This document shows, in pieces, positions 28,798 to 36,263 of a stretch of 64,000 nt of DNA. A model generated the notes under the pieces. That model worked only from the letters and a program-made list of their open reading frames with translations, did no database searches and had not been told where the DNA came from. A program made the translations under genes and the position numbers. Source of the stretch: an uncultured Lachnospiraceae bacterium. Lineage in GTDB: Bacteria; Bacillota; Clostridia; Lachnospirales; Lachnospiraceae. The stretch lies in NCBI GenBank assembly GCA_934437985.1, contig CAKSBI010000005.1, forward strand, positions 1-64,000, in the 5' to 3' direction. Positions within the stretch are counted from its first letter, which is position 1, and every line of letters begins with the position of its first letter.

Positions 28798-28826
28798 TTT
28801 ACTTATATTTAATTATATGGTATAAT
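28798..28826 (+). promoter_or_regulatory. candidate promoter of DUF1294 gene
   Basis: TATAAT at 28821-28826 has a 17-nt spacer to TTTACT at 28798-28803 and lies 44 bp before the chosen start. The surroundings are very AT-rich, which raises the chance of coincidence. Confidence 0.45.
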
Positions 28827-28870
28827 TATGTAAAATTCATTTAAAGATTAGTAGAAATATGGAGATAACT

Positions 28871-29188
28871 ATGATTGATTTTACATTTTTTTCAGATTCA
28901 TACAACATTAGCAATAATATTAACATTCTGTTAGTACTATACTTACTTGTGATGAACATTACCGGTATTGCAGTAATGGCCATAGACAAATCAAAAGCCA
29001 GACACCACGCATGGCGTATCCCCGAAAAGACACTTTTTTTAGTCAGTCTCCTCGGGGGAAGCCTCGGCACATGGGCTGGCATGTATATTTTCAGACATAA
29101 GACACGGCATTGGTATTTTGTGGCCGGAATGCCTGCAATATTTTTTATACAAATAGCTGTTTTAGTATATTTTATGTATATCCGGTAA
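28871..29188 (+). CDS. DUF1294 membrane protein
   Basis: A 105-residue protein with three hydrophobic segments. It carries the DUF1294 pattern: AIDKSKARHHAWRIPEKTL, a Gly-rich GGSLGTWAGMYIFRHKTRH, then a last helix. Function unknown; small integral membrane family. The start at 28871 is chosen because GGAG lies 6 nt upstream; an ATG four codons earlier overlaps that site. It converges with the cation antiporter gene 37 nt away. Confidence 0.85.
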   Translation: MIDFTFFSDSYNISNNINILLVLYLLVMNITGIAVMAIDKSKARHHAWRIPEKTLFLVSLLGGSLGTWAGMYIFRHKTRHWYFVAGMPAIFFIQIAVLVYFMYIR

Positions 29189-29225
29189 TCATCAGGATAT
29201 ACTTATATGACCGGTATTCCATGTC

Positions 29226-30215
29226 TTATACAATCCTGCTGAAGTACAGCGCATAGCTGCACAGCATGACAATCCCGGCAAATCTGCCAAGCTTATGATT
29301 CTTATTCACAGAAAATACCATCAATATCAAAAGTGCCGCTATTGCAACAGCCGTATCAAAGATAAATGGTCTGGCAAATGGTACAGGTATCATCATTGAC
29401 GACAAGCCTATAACAAAAAGGATATTGAAAATGTTGCTGCCAATGATATTTCCTATTGCAATATCCGCATTCCCTTTTCTTGCGGCGGATAATGAAGTAA
29501 ATAATTCCGGCAGTGATGTTCCGAGCGCAATTATTGTAAGGCCAATGAATCTGTCACTGACACCAAAATCTTTTGCCAGCTGTACCGCCGCATCGACAGT
29601 AATATTGCTCCCGAGTATTACAAAGAATAATCCTGCAAGTGTGGCAATGAGCGCTTTTCCCATCGAAAAATGTCTGACCTCCTGTGCCACGAGTTCTGCC
29701 GCTGTCTCATCTGACGCTGCCGGTGAATCCTCACAGGATGCTCCATCCAAAGCCCTGCCGCCTTTTTTTGCACCCCACAGCAGGTATCCGATATATCCGC
29801 AGAATACAACAATGAAAATAATGCCATCCGGCAGCCCTATTTCTCCATCAATCCCAAGCAGCAATAACAGAACAGTCACAACAATACAGACCGGCAGGTC
29901 AATAAATATTGCCGACTTTGACGCTGCAATAGGCGTTATAACCGATGTAAGACCCAGGATGATAAGAACATTCAGAATATTACTTCCAACAATATTGCCT
30001 ATGGTTATGTCCGCATTCCCCTTGAATGCCGCCGAAATGCTGACCGCCGCCTCGGGTGCGCTGGTTCCCATCGCAACAACAGTCAGTCCGATAACGAGCT
30101 GCGGAATGCCAAATCCGGCAGCAATACTGCTTGAGCCGTCAACAAAATAATCAGCACCCTTTACCAGCATAATAAAGCCGATAACAATTAATAAAGCCTG
30201 TACAAAAACATCCAT
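29226..30215 (-). CDS. CaCA-family cation:Na+/H+ antiporter, Mn2+-riboswitch controlled
   Basis: A 329-residue YrbG/CaCA antiporter with two inverted repeats of five helices. The alpha-repeats are GTSAPEAAVSISAAFKGNAD with IGNIVGSNILN and GTSLPELFTSLSAARKGNAD with IGNIIGSNIFN. An acidic loop of about 30 residues near 155-180 separates the halves. The family exchanges Ca2+ for Na+ or H+. The yybP-ykoY riboswitch upstream argues for a role in Mn2+ efflux or Mn2+/Ca2+ balance; this is inference. GGGAGG precedes the ATG. Confidence 0.92.
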   Translation of the reverse strand: MDVFVQALLIVIGFIMLVKGADYFVDGSSSIAAGFGIPQLVIGLTVVAMGTSAPEAAVSISAAFKGNADITIGNIVGSNILNVLIILGLTSVITPIAASKSAIFIDLPVCIVVTVLLLLLGIDGEIGLPDGIIFIVVFCGYIGYLLWGAKKGGRALDGASCEDSPAASDETAAELVAQEVRHFSMGKALIATLAGLFFVILGSNITVDAAVQLAKDFGVSDRFIGLTIIALGTSLPELFTSLSAARKGNADIAIGNIIGSNIFNILFVIGLSSMMIPVPFARPFIFDTAVAIAALLILMVFSVNKNHKLGRFAGIVMLCSYALYFSRIV

Positions 30216-30277
30216 GATAATATCCTCCCTTTCATTGAAAGCGGCATATTTTCATTCATAAATGTTTTACAGCAAAC

Positions 30278-30441
30278 AAAAAAGATGAGACTTATGCCGC
30301 ACTTAATAATGCAACAAAGTCTCACCAATTATATACACACCGAGTTCATTAATATAAAAATAACAAAATTATAAAATAACAAACTGTACTGACGATATTG
30401 TATACACAATACGGATGTATCGTGCCGGTTACTCCCCTTGT
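30278..30441 (-). promoter_or_regulatory. yybP-ykoY (Mn2+) riboswitch with terminator
   Basis: The transcribed minus strand begins ACAAGGGGAGTA (30441-30430), the conserved 5' strand of yybP-ykoY. ATCGTCAGTAC (30396-30386) and GGTGAGACTTTGT (30326-30314) follow as the other conserved blocks. ACAAGG can pair with CTTTGT to close the aptamer. The alternative is GGTGAGACTT (30326-30317) pairing with AAGTCTCATC (30293-30284) plus six Ts (30283-30278), an intrinsic terminator. The two pairings share bases, so Mn2+ binding should prevent termination and switch the antiporter on. Identified from conserved blocks, not by covariance search. Confidence 0.85.
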
Positions 30442-30449
30442 ATGTGGTC

Positions 30450-30478
30450 ATATTAGCAGATGAAGCTTGTAATGTCAA
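30450..30478 (-). promoter_or_regulatory. sigmaA promoter of the riboswitch-antiporter unit
   Basis: TTGACA (30478-30473), a 17-nt spacer and TAATAT (30455-30450) on the minus strand. The predicted start point falls at about 30443, immediately before the first conserved base of the riboswitch. Confidence 0.85.
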
Positions 30479-30559
30479 TAGACTTCTGCTTTTCGGTACA
30501 ATAACGCAATGCTTGTAATACAGTATCCTGGGTATATGGGTATATTTTTCAAAAACAGA

Positions 30560-30588
30560 TAGACAATCCATAAAACATGTGTTATATT
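30560..30588 (+). promoter_or_regulatory. sigmaA promoter of the pantothenate/CoA operon
   Basis: TAGACA at 30560-30565, a 17-nt spacer and TATATT at 30583-30588. It places a start near 30595 and a leader of about 115 nt before the first gene. Confidence 0.65.
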
Positions 30589-30598
30589 CTCCGTGGAT

Positions 30599-30702
30599 GG
30601 TATTCGAAAGAAGCTGTACCTTAATGATTATAATACTTTGCCTTCCTTAAACCCGGCAGATTATTTTTATGCAATCTGTCAACTTAATTAATGAAGGGAA
30701 GG
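30599..30702 (+). promoter_or_regulatory. structured leader of the pan operon, candidate regulatory RNA
   Basis: Three stacked elements are visible. First, a hairpin GGTA-TTC-GAAA-GAA-GCTG-TACC (30599-30620) with a GAAA tetraloop and a GCTG bulge. Second, an 8-bp hairpin GGCAGATT/AATCTGTC (30655-30662, 30673-30680). Third, enclosing it, CCTTCC (30641-30646) complementary to GGAAGG (30697-30702), which is the ribosome site of the first gene. Such pairing would block translation unless disrupted. Whether it matches the described 'pan' RNA motif could not be checked. Confidence 0.5.
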
Positions 30703-30709
30703 TGATTGC

Positions 30710-31579
30710 ATGAACAATGATTTCAGGCCGCGGGTTGGATTCATTGGTGCCGGCCGTGTTGGAACTACGCTTGGAAAGTATTTTCACGACCATGGAGCAG
30801 ATGTTTCGGGCTACTACAGTAAGAGCCACGAATCCGCACAGGCATCAGCCACATTTACTGACACCGCATGCTATAATTCCATAGCTGAATTGACCAGTGA
30901 TTGCAATATGTTATTCATAACCGTTCCTGACGGACAGATTGGATCAGTCTGGAACGAAGTTTCCAAGTACGATATTAAAGGCAAATGTATATGTCATTGC
31001 AGTGGTGCAATGTCTTCTTCCGTTTTCAATGATATAACCGGTCATGGTGCTTCCGGTTATTCAATCCATCCCCTATGTGCAGTCAGTTCAAAAGAAAACA
31101 GCTACAGGAACTTTTCAAATGTATTTTTTTCAGTTGAAGGTTCTGATAAGTACCGTGAAAGTATTATCTCGTGGCTCCGTGCCATGGGTAATCCGGTATC
31201 ACACATTGCATCTGACAGGAAGGTTTTATACCATGCTGCAGCAGTATTTGCAAGCAATCTGGGTACTGCGTTATATAACATGGCTTCAGGAATCCTTGCT
31301 GAATGTGGCATTGAGGCTGATATGGCCACCAGGGCACTTTCAGGCCTGTATCTTGGCAACTGCATGAACGTTGTTGATAACGGTCCGGTCATAGCACTTA
31401 CAGGTCCGGTTGACCGTAACGACATCACTACTGTTAATAAGCACATTGAAGCACTTGCCGGAGACCCTCTTGATATATATAAGAAGCTTTCACTGGAGCT
31501 TATCAAAGTTGCCTCCGTAAAAAATCCTGACACTGATTATTCTGCACTTAGACGGATATTAAGCAATGCCACGCATTAG
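30710..31579 (+). CDS. Rossmann/DUF2520 reductase, probable PanG-type ketopantoate reductase
   Basis: A 289-residue protein with an N-terminal Rossmann domain (GFIGAGRVGTTLGKYFHDHG, FITVPDGQIGSVW) and a C-terminal all-helical DUF2520 domain (SIHPLCAVSSKE, YHAAAVFASN, ALTGPVDRND). This fold resembles ketopantoate and 6-phosphogluconate dehydrogenases. It is first in an operon with panB, panC and panD, while no classical panE is seen here, so it probably reduces ketopantoate, as proposed for PanG proteins. The function is inferred from position and fold. GGGAAGG precedes the ATG. Confidence 0.8.
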   Translation: MNNDFRPRVGFIGAGRVGTTLGKYFHDHGADVSGYYSKSHESAQASATFTDTACYNSIAELTSDCNMLFITVPDGQIGSVWNEVSKYDIKGKCICHCSGAMSSSVFNDITGHGASGYSIHPLCAVSSKENSYRNFSNVFFSVEGSDKYRESIISWLRAMGNPVSHIASDRKVLYHAAAVFASNLGTALYNMASGILAECGIEADMATRALSGLYLGNCMNVVDNGPVIALTGPVDRNDITTVNKHIEALAGDPLDIYKKLSLELIKVASVKNPDTDYSALRRILSNATH

Positions 31580-31580
31580 A

Positions 31581-31665
31581 TGTGCCGGATTGAGGCGCAC
31601 ATAACTTTGACGCTTATTACAAAATAATTCTTAATTATCATTATGGACAGGGAATAAGTACCCTG
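31581..31665 (+). promoter_or_regulatory. paired hairpins upstream of panB
   Basis: Between the reductase stop and panB, TGTGC/GCACA (31581-31601) and CAGGG/CCCTG (31648-31665) form two hairpins. A TTGACG lies at about 31607 but lacks a good -10. The 109-nt gap is longer than others in this operon and could host an internal promoter, processing site or RNA element. Confidence 0.35.
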
Positions 31666-31688
31666 GGGGAATACGAGGAGAAATGACT

Positions 31689-32525
31689 ATGAAAAACACA
31701 GTACTTACATTCAAACAGGCAAAGGAAAATGGCGAGAAGCTTACAATGCTCACTGCATATGATTACTCAACAGCCAAGCTGATGGACGAGTCCGGCGTTA
31801 ACAGTATTCTTGTCGGCGACTCACTCGGCAATGTAATACTTGGTTACGAGGATACCATTTCAGTGACTATGGAGGATATGATTCATCACGGTGCCGCCGT
31901 TGCAAGGGGTGCAAAAAATGCACTTGTTGTTATCGACATGCCATTTATGTCATACCAGACTTCGGTATATGACGCTGTTGTCAATGCGGGCAGACTTATG
32001 AAGGAAGGTCGCGCGGATGCAGTTAAGCTTGAAGGTGGCGTTGAAGTGTGTGAGCAGATTGCAGCCATTACTAAATGCGGTATTCCGGTTGTTGCACACC
32101 TTGGACTTACACCTCAGTCAATCAATGCATTTGGCGGATTCAAGGTTCAGGGCAAATCAGCCGAGGCTGCGAAAAAGCTTATTGAGGATGCAAAGGAGGT
32201 CGAGGCTGCAGGCGCATTTGCAGTCGTGCTTGAAGGCATACCTTCTGTAGTCGCATCAAAGATAACCAAAGCTGTAAGTATCCCTACAATTGGAATCGGT
32301 GCCGGTGCTGAATGCGACGGCCAGGTTCTTGTATATCAGGACATGCTTGGAATGTTTTCAGATTACGTCCCAAAATTTGTAAAGCAATTTGCGAATGTAG
32401 GCGAAGTTATGAAGCAGGCATTTGCCGAATATATTAAGGAAGTTTCAGATGGTTCTTTTCCGGAGCTTAAAAACCAATACAGTATCTCACCGGAAGCGGC
32501 AGATGAGCTTGAGAGGCTGTACTAA
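31689..32525 (+). CDS. panB: 3-methyl-2-oxobutanoate hydroxymethyltransferase
   Basis: A 278-residue PanB. Conserved parts include [43 protein letters not shown] (Mg/substrate region), [21 protein letters not shown] and [21 protein letters not shown]. It makes ketopantoate from 2-oxoisovalerate and methylene-THF. The ATG at 31689 is preferred because GAGGAG is 8 nt upstream; the ATG two codons earlier is too close to that site. Confidence 0.97.
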   Translation: MKNTVLTFKQAKENGEKLTMLTAYDYSTAKLMDESGVNSILVGDSLGNVILGYEDTISVTMEDMIHHGAAVARGAKNALVVIDMPFMSYQTSVYDAVVNAGRLMKEGRADAVKLEGGVEVCEQIAAITKCGIPVVAHLGLTPQSINAFGGFKVQGKSAEAAKKLIEDAKEVEAAGAFAVVLEGIPSVVASKITKAVSIPTIGIGAGAECDGQVLVYQDMLGMFSDYVPKFVKQFANVGEVMKQAFAEYIKEVSDGSFPELKNQYSISPEAADELERLY

Positions 32526-32580
32526 TATCAATAAATGAATATTAAATAAGATTTAATTATAACACCGGAGGTAAATAACT

Positions 32581-33426
32581 ATGGAAATAGTAACAACAGT
32601 AGATGAAGTAAGGGCTAAAGTTAATAAATGGCGCAGCGAGGGTCTCAGCGTTGGCCTTGTTCCAACAATGGGCTATCTCCACGAGGGACATCAGAGCCTT
32701 ATCGCACGCGCAGTTAAAGAAAATGACAGGGTTGTCGTAAGCGTGTTTGTCAATCCTACACAGTTTGGACCTAACGAAGACTTTGAAGCTTATCCAAGAG
32801 ACCTTGAAAAGGATGCTGCCCTTTGCGAAAGCACAGGCGCTGCCCTTATATTCCACCCTGAACCGGAAGAGATGTATCCTGACGGATTCTGTTCTTATAT
32901 TAATATGACTGAGCTTACAGGCGCACTTTGTGGAAAAACAAGACCAATCCACTTTAAGGGTGTATGCACCGTAGTCGGCAAATTATTCAATATAGTAATG
33001 CCTGACAGGGCTTACTTTGGTGAAAAGGACGCACAGCAGCTCGCAGTAATCCGCCGTATGGTAAAGGATCTTAACTTTGGGCTTAAAGTAGTAGGATGCC
33101 CGATAATCCGTGAAGAGGACGGACTTGCAAAGAGTTCACGTAATACTTACCTTAATGCAGATGAAAGAAAAGCTGCCCTTGTATTATCAAAAGCTGTATT
33201 TCACGGCCGTGATATGGTTGCAGCCGGTGAAAAGTGTGCTAAAACCATTCTCAAAGAAATGACTGACATAATTAATTCAGAACCGCTTGCAAGAATTGAC
33301 TATGTTGAGATGGTTAACATGGATACAATGGAAAATATCGATACAGTAAGCGGAACAACTCTCTGCGCAATGGCTGTGTATATTGGCAAAACACGACTTA
33401 TTGATAACTTTATTGTAGAAGGTTAA
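32581..33426 (+). CDS. panC: pantothenate synthetase
   Basis: A 281-residue PanC. The HIGH-like motif is MGYLHEGHQSLI near residue 30. VSVFVNPTQFGPNEDFEAYP, FGEKDAQQLAVIRRMV and the KMSKS-like KSSRNTYL are present. It condenses pantoate with beta-alanine using ATP. CCGGAGG lies about 9 nt before the ATG. It sits 55 nt after panB and 47 nt before panD. Confidence 0.97.
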   Translation: MEIVTTVDEVRAKVNKWRSEGLSVGLVPTMGYLHEGHQSLIARAVKENDRVVVSVFVNPTQFGPNEDFEAYPRDLEKDAALCESTGAALIFHPEPEEMYPDGFCSYINMTELTGALCGKTRPIHFKGVCTVVGKLFNIVMPDRAYFGEKDAQQLAVIRRMVKDLNFGLKVVGCPIIREEDGLAKSSRNTYLNADERKAALVLSKAVFHGRDMVAAGEKCAKTILKEMTDIINSEPLARIDYVEMVNMDTMENIDTVSGTTLCAMAVYIGKTRLIDNFIVEG

Positions 33427-33473
33427 TCACACTATGATATACTGGTTACGGTATTACAGAAAGGGAGACCCTT

Positions 33474-33857
33474 ATGAATATTACAATGTTAAAAGGTAAA
33501 ATACACCGTGCAGTTGTAAAACAGGCTGAGCTCAATTATGTCGGCAGTATTACTGTTGACCCTGAGCTTATGGACGCTGCCGGAATTCTTGAATACGAAC
33601 TTGTTCAGATTGTTGACATTGAAAATGGCAACCGTTTTGAAACATATACTATTGCCGGTGAACCGGGTTCAGGCATGATATGCCTGAACGGAGCTGCCGC
33701 AAGACAGGTTCAGGTCGGCGACCACGTTATTATCATGTCATACTGCACCCTGACACCTGAAGAAGCCGGGAACCACAGGCCTTATGTTGTATTTGTAGAC
33801 GAGGATAATAAGATAAAACGTCTGGCAAGATATGAAAAGCATGGTGAATTATCATAG
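33474..33857 (+). CDS. panD: aspartate 1-decarboxylase precursor
   Basis: A 127-residue PanD proenzyme. The self-cleavage site is the Gly-Ser in YVGSITVD (about residues 24-25), which generates the pyruvoyl cofactor. [20 protein letters not shown] is also typical. It supplies beta-alanine to PanC. AAAGGGAG precedes the ATG. Standard length and gene order. Confidence 0.97.
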   Translation: MNITMLKGKIHRAVVKQAELNYVGSITVDPELMDAAGILEYELVQIVDIENGNRFETYTIAGEPGSGMICLNGAAARQVQVGDHVIIMSYCTLTPEEAGNHRPYVVFVDEDNKIKRLARYEKHGELS

Positions 33858-33911
33858 CATTTCACATCTGTACCCACAGACCAAAACTATATGACCGGAG
33901 GTACCAATTCT

Positions 33912-35111
33912 ATGCTTACTAACAAAACTGTTGTTCTTGGGGTCACAGGAAGCATTGCGGCATATAAGATGGCAAATGTTGCCAGCATGCTTGTTAAGCT
34001 TCATGCTGATGTGCATGTAATTATGACCCGGAATGCAACGAACTTCATCAATCCGATTACATTTGAGACACTTACAGGCAACAAATGTCTTGTGGACACA
34101 TTCGACCGCAATTTTGAATTCAGTGTTGAACATGTCTCCCTGGCAAAGAGGGCCGATACATTCTTAGTTGCACCTGCATCTGCCAACATAATCGGAAAGA
34201 TTGCGAATGGCATAGCTGACGATATGCTCTCAACTACAATTATGGCCGCCAAATGTCCGGTTATCGTTGCTCCGGCAATGAATACCAATATGTTCACTAA
34301 TCCGATTGTACAGGATAACATTAAGAAGCTTTCTTCTTATGGTATAACAATAATTGAGCCTGCCACAGGGCTGCTTGCATGCCGTGACACAGGAAAAGGC
34401 AAGCTTCCTGATGAAGATACCCTCATCGAATATATTCTGAAGGCAATAGCCTTTGAACACGATCTTGAAGGAAAGCATGTGCTTATAACTGCCGGTCCGA
34501 CAAGAGAGCCAATCGATCCGGTAAGATTCATAACCAATCATTCAACCGGCAAGATGGGCTACAGTATTGCAAGAATTGCAATGCTCCGTGGTGCGGACGT
34601 AACACTCGTATCAGGTCCTGTATCCCTTACGCCGCCAATGTTTTGCAATACCGTAAATGTATCATCTGCTGCCGATATGTATGAAGCAGTTATGAAATAT
34701 GCACCTGACAGCGACATTATCATAAAGTCAGCCGCCGTTGCAGATTACAGGCCTGTTAATGTTGCTGCCGAAAAGATTAAAAAGTCAGATTCTGATACTG
34801 ATAACTCTATTGCCCTCGAACGGACAACAGATATACTCGCAACACTTGGCAGGAACAAAAAACCAGGGCAGCTTCTGTGTGGCTTTTCAATGGAAACAGA
34901 AAATATGCTGGAGAATTCAAGGAAAAAGCTCATTAAGAAAAATGCAGACATTATCGCTGCCAACAGCTTAAGACAGGAAGGTGCCGGATTCGGAACTGAC
35001 ACTAATGTCCTGACACTTATAACAAAGGACTCTGAAGAATCTCTTGATATTATGAGCAAAGAGGCTGCTGCCGGAAAATTGTTAGATAAAATTGCCGCTA
35101 TGATGCCTTAA
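33912..35111 (+). CDS. coaBC: phosphopantothenoylcysteine synthetase/decarboxylase
   Basis: A 399-residue bifunctional protein. The CoaC half (1-185) has GVTGSIAAYK, the active-site His region VEHVSLAKRAD, PASANIIGKIANGIADD and PAMNTNMF. The CoaB half has ITAGPTREPIDPVRFITNHS, SGKMGYSIA-like GKMGYSIARIA and KSAAVADYRP. It carries out steps two and three of CoA synthesis. The start at 33912 uses CCGGAGG 11 nt upstream. Last gene of the operon, followed by a strong terminator. Confidence 0.97.
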   Translation: MLTNKTVVLGVTGSIAAYKMANVASMLVKLHADVHVIMTRNATNFINPITFETLTGNKCLVDTFDRNFEFSVEHVSLAKRADTFLVAPASANIIGKIANGIADDMLSTTIMAAKCPVIVAPAMNTNMFTNPIVQDNIKKLSSYGITIIEPATGLLACRDTGKGKLPDEDTLIEYILKAIAFEHDLEGKHVLITAGPTREPIDPVRFITNHSTGKMGYSIARIAMLRGADVTLVSGPVSLTPPMFCNTVNVSSAADMYEAVMKYAPDSDIIIKSAAVADYRPVNVAAEKIKKSDSDTDNSIALERTTDILATLGRNKKPGQLLCGFSMETENMLENSRKKLIKKNADIIAANSLRQEGAGFGTDTNVLTLITKDSEESLDIMSKEAAAGKLLDKIAAMMP

Positions 35112-35115
35112 AACA

Positions 35116-35166
35116 GGTGGCAGATGGTTTGTACTGCATATATACAAACCATCTGCCACCTTATTT
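35116..35166 (+). terminator. terminator of the pan-coaBC operon
   Basis: An 18-bp perfect stem (35116-35133 with 35143-35160; arms begin GGTGGCAGATGG) closes a 9-nt loop and is followed by TTATTT. It lies 5 nt after the coaBC stop. Confidence 0.9.
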
Positions 35167-35212
35167 ATCCGCTAATGTGCTGTATCTTTTACGGTAAGGT
35201 CAGTCACCCCTG

Positions 35213-35932
35213 CTACTCTTCCTTAAAAATCGCAGAGATTTCAATGTACATTTTTTCATTTTCAATTCTTTTATTCATGCTTTTTGTATAATAACCGATT
35301 TTAACCTTGTCACCTTCTTTAATGTTTCCTTCTGCCAATTTTGTATTTGAACAATTAACAATTATATATTTTACAGCCTGGTTTTCTTTTAAGAGCATCG
35401 GTACGGATATGCCCTGGGCATCTGCTGTCAAATATATTGTTGATGTTTCATTGCTTCCCGATTCAATTTTATCTACCTTATAACCGTTATCTAATACTGC
35501 TCCACCCGGTTTAGGCAGGTTATTTACTTCTGTATTCGTTGTTACATTTTCTGTTGTACTACCTTCTTCATTGCTGTTTTGTTTTTCATCCTTCGTATTA
35601 TCATCCTTCGCATTATCATTCTTTGCATTATTATTTCTGACAACGAATTTTATCTTCCGGATATTTTTTTTCGTTTTTATTGTTACAATGCATTTTCCTG
35701 CTTTAAAAGCTTTTACCCTGCCTGATTTTTTAACCTTAATTACCTCTGATTTGCATTTAACTATCCTGCTCTTTTTAGCAAGTTTAATCTGGTAGGTTTG
35801 CCCTGTTTTAAGAACAATCTTCTCTGTCTTTGATTTGGCAGATGCTGTGTTTCCTGTAATTAATAACATCAGACACAGAACTATTACAGGTATTGTTGCC
35901 ATTGCTTTTAATGTTGTGTTTTTTTGTATCAT
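35213..35932 (-). CDS. secreted protein with short Ig-like domain, unknown function
   Basis: A 239-residue exported protein. The signal peptide has hydrophobic core MATIPVIVLCLMLLITG, with likely cleavage after ASA. A lysine-rich BIG2-like Ig module follows (about 35-100, TYQIKLAKKSRIVKCKSEVI, FKAGKCIVTI). A low-complexity Asn/Asp/Lys/Glu linker (about 100-140) contains imperfect 5-residue repeats (NAKND, NAKDD, NTKDE). The C-terminal domain of about 100 residues was not recognised. TAAGGAGG precedes the ATG. Its promoter region is a near-copy of that of the neighbouring LRR gene. Confidence 0.65.
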   Translation of the reverse strand: MIQKNTTLKAMATIPVIVLCLMLLITGNTASAKSKTEKIVLKTGQTYQIKLAKKSRIVKCKSEVIKVKKSGRVKAFKAGKCIVTIKTKKNIRKIKFVVRNNNAKNDNAKDDNTKDEKQNSNEEGSTTENVTTNTEVNNLPKPGGAVLDNGYKVDKIESGSNETSTIYLTADAQGISVPMLLKENQAVKYIIVNCSNTKLAEGNIKEGDKVKIGYYTKSMNKRIENEKMYIEISAIFKEE

Positions 35933-36093
35933 ACTACTACGCCTCCTTATACGATATAAGTTTTACATTAACTATTATTACATATTACATTATAGTCCAT
36001 ATAATAAGCCCTTTCACTGATTATACTCTCACCCCTTGCTTTATCATGTTTACTCTGCAAGTACCTGATATTGAACAGCTCCCCCAATATATA

Positions 36094-36157
36094 CATGCAA
36101 TTGTTAATAATATATGTTAAATATTAGCATGCATTGTTACAATTCGTCAACAATTAA
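36094..36157 (-). promoter_or_regulatory. promoter of the 239-residue protein gene, repeat copy 1
   Basis: Minus strand TTGACG (36150-36145), an 18-nt spacer and TAATAT (36126-36121) give a sigmaA-type promoter inside a 64-bp segment that recurs at 37841-37904 with 57 of 64 bases identical. The leader to the gene is about 180 nt. Confidence 0.65.
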
Positions 36158-36211
36158 TATACAAAAAACCACCATCCCCTCAATTACAATCATTCGGGAA
36201 TGGTGGTTATT
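36157..36211 (-). terminator. terminator of the LRR gene, repeat copy 1
   Basis: A 55-bp segment that recurs exactly at 38149-38203. On the minus strand AACCACCATTCCC pairs with GGGGATGGTGGTT (one mismatch) around a 17-nt loop and is followed by TTTT. It terminates the LRR protein gene, whose stop is about 53 bp upstream on that strand. Confidence 0.85.
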
Positions 36212-36263
36212 TTAATAACAGCCTTATAATCCAATTTTTTGTGTGAAACAGGGAGTTATCAAT

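Noticed and set aside
30329..30571. An 80-codon minus-strand frame upstream of the antiporter
   Set aside because: It covers the promoter and riboswitch; the conserved RNA blocks explain the region better than a protein.
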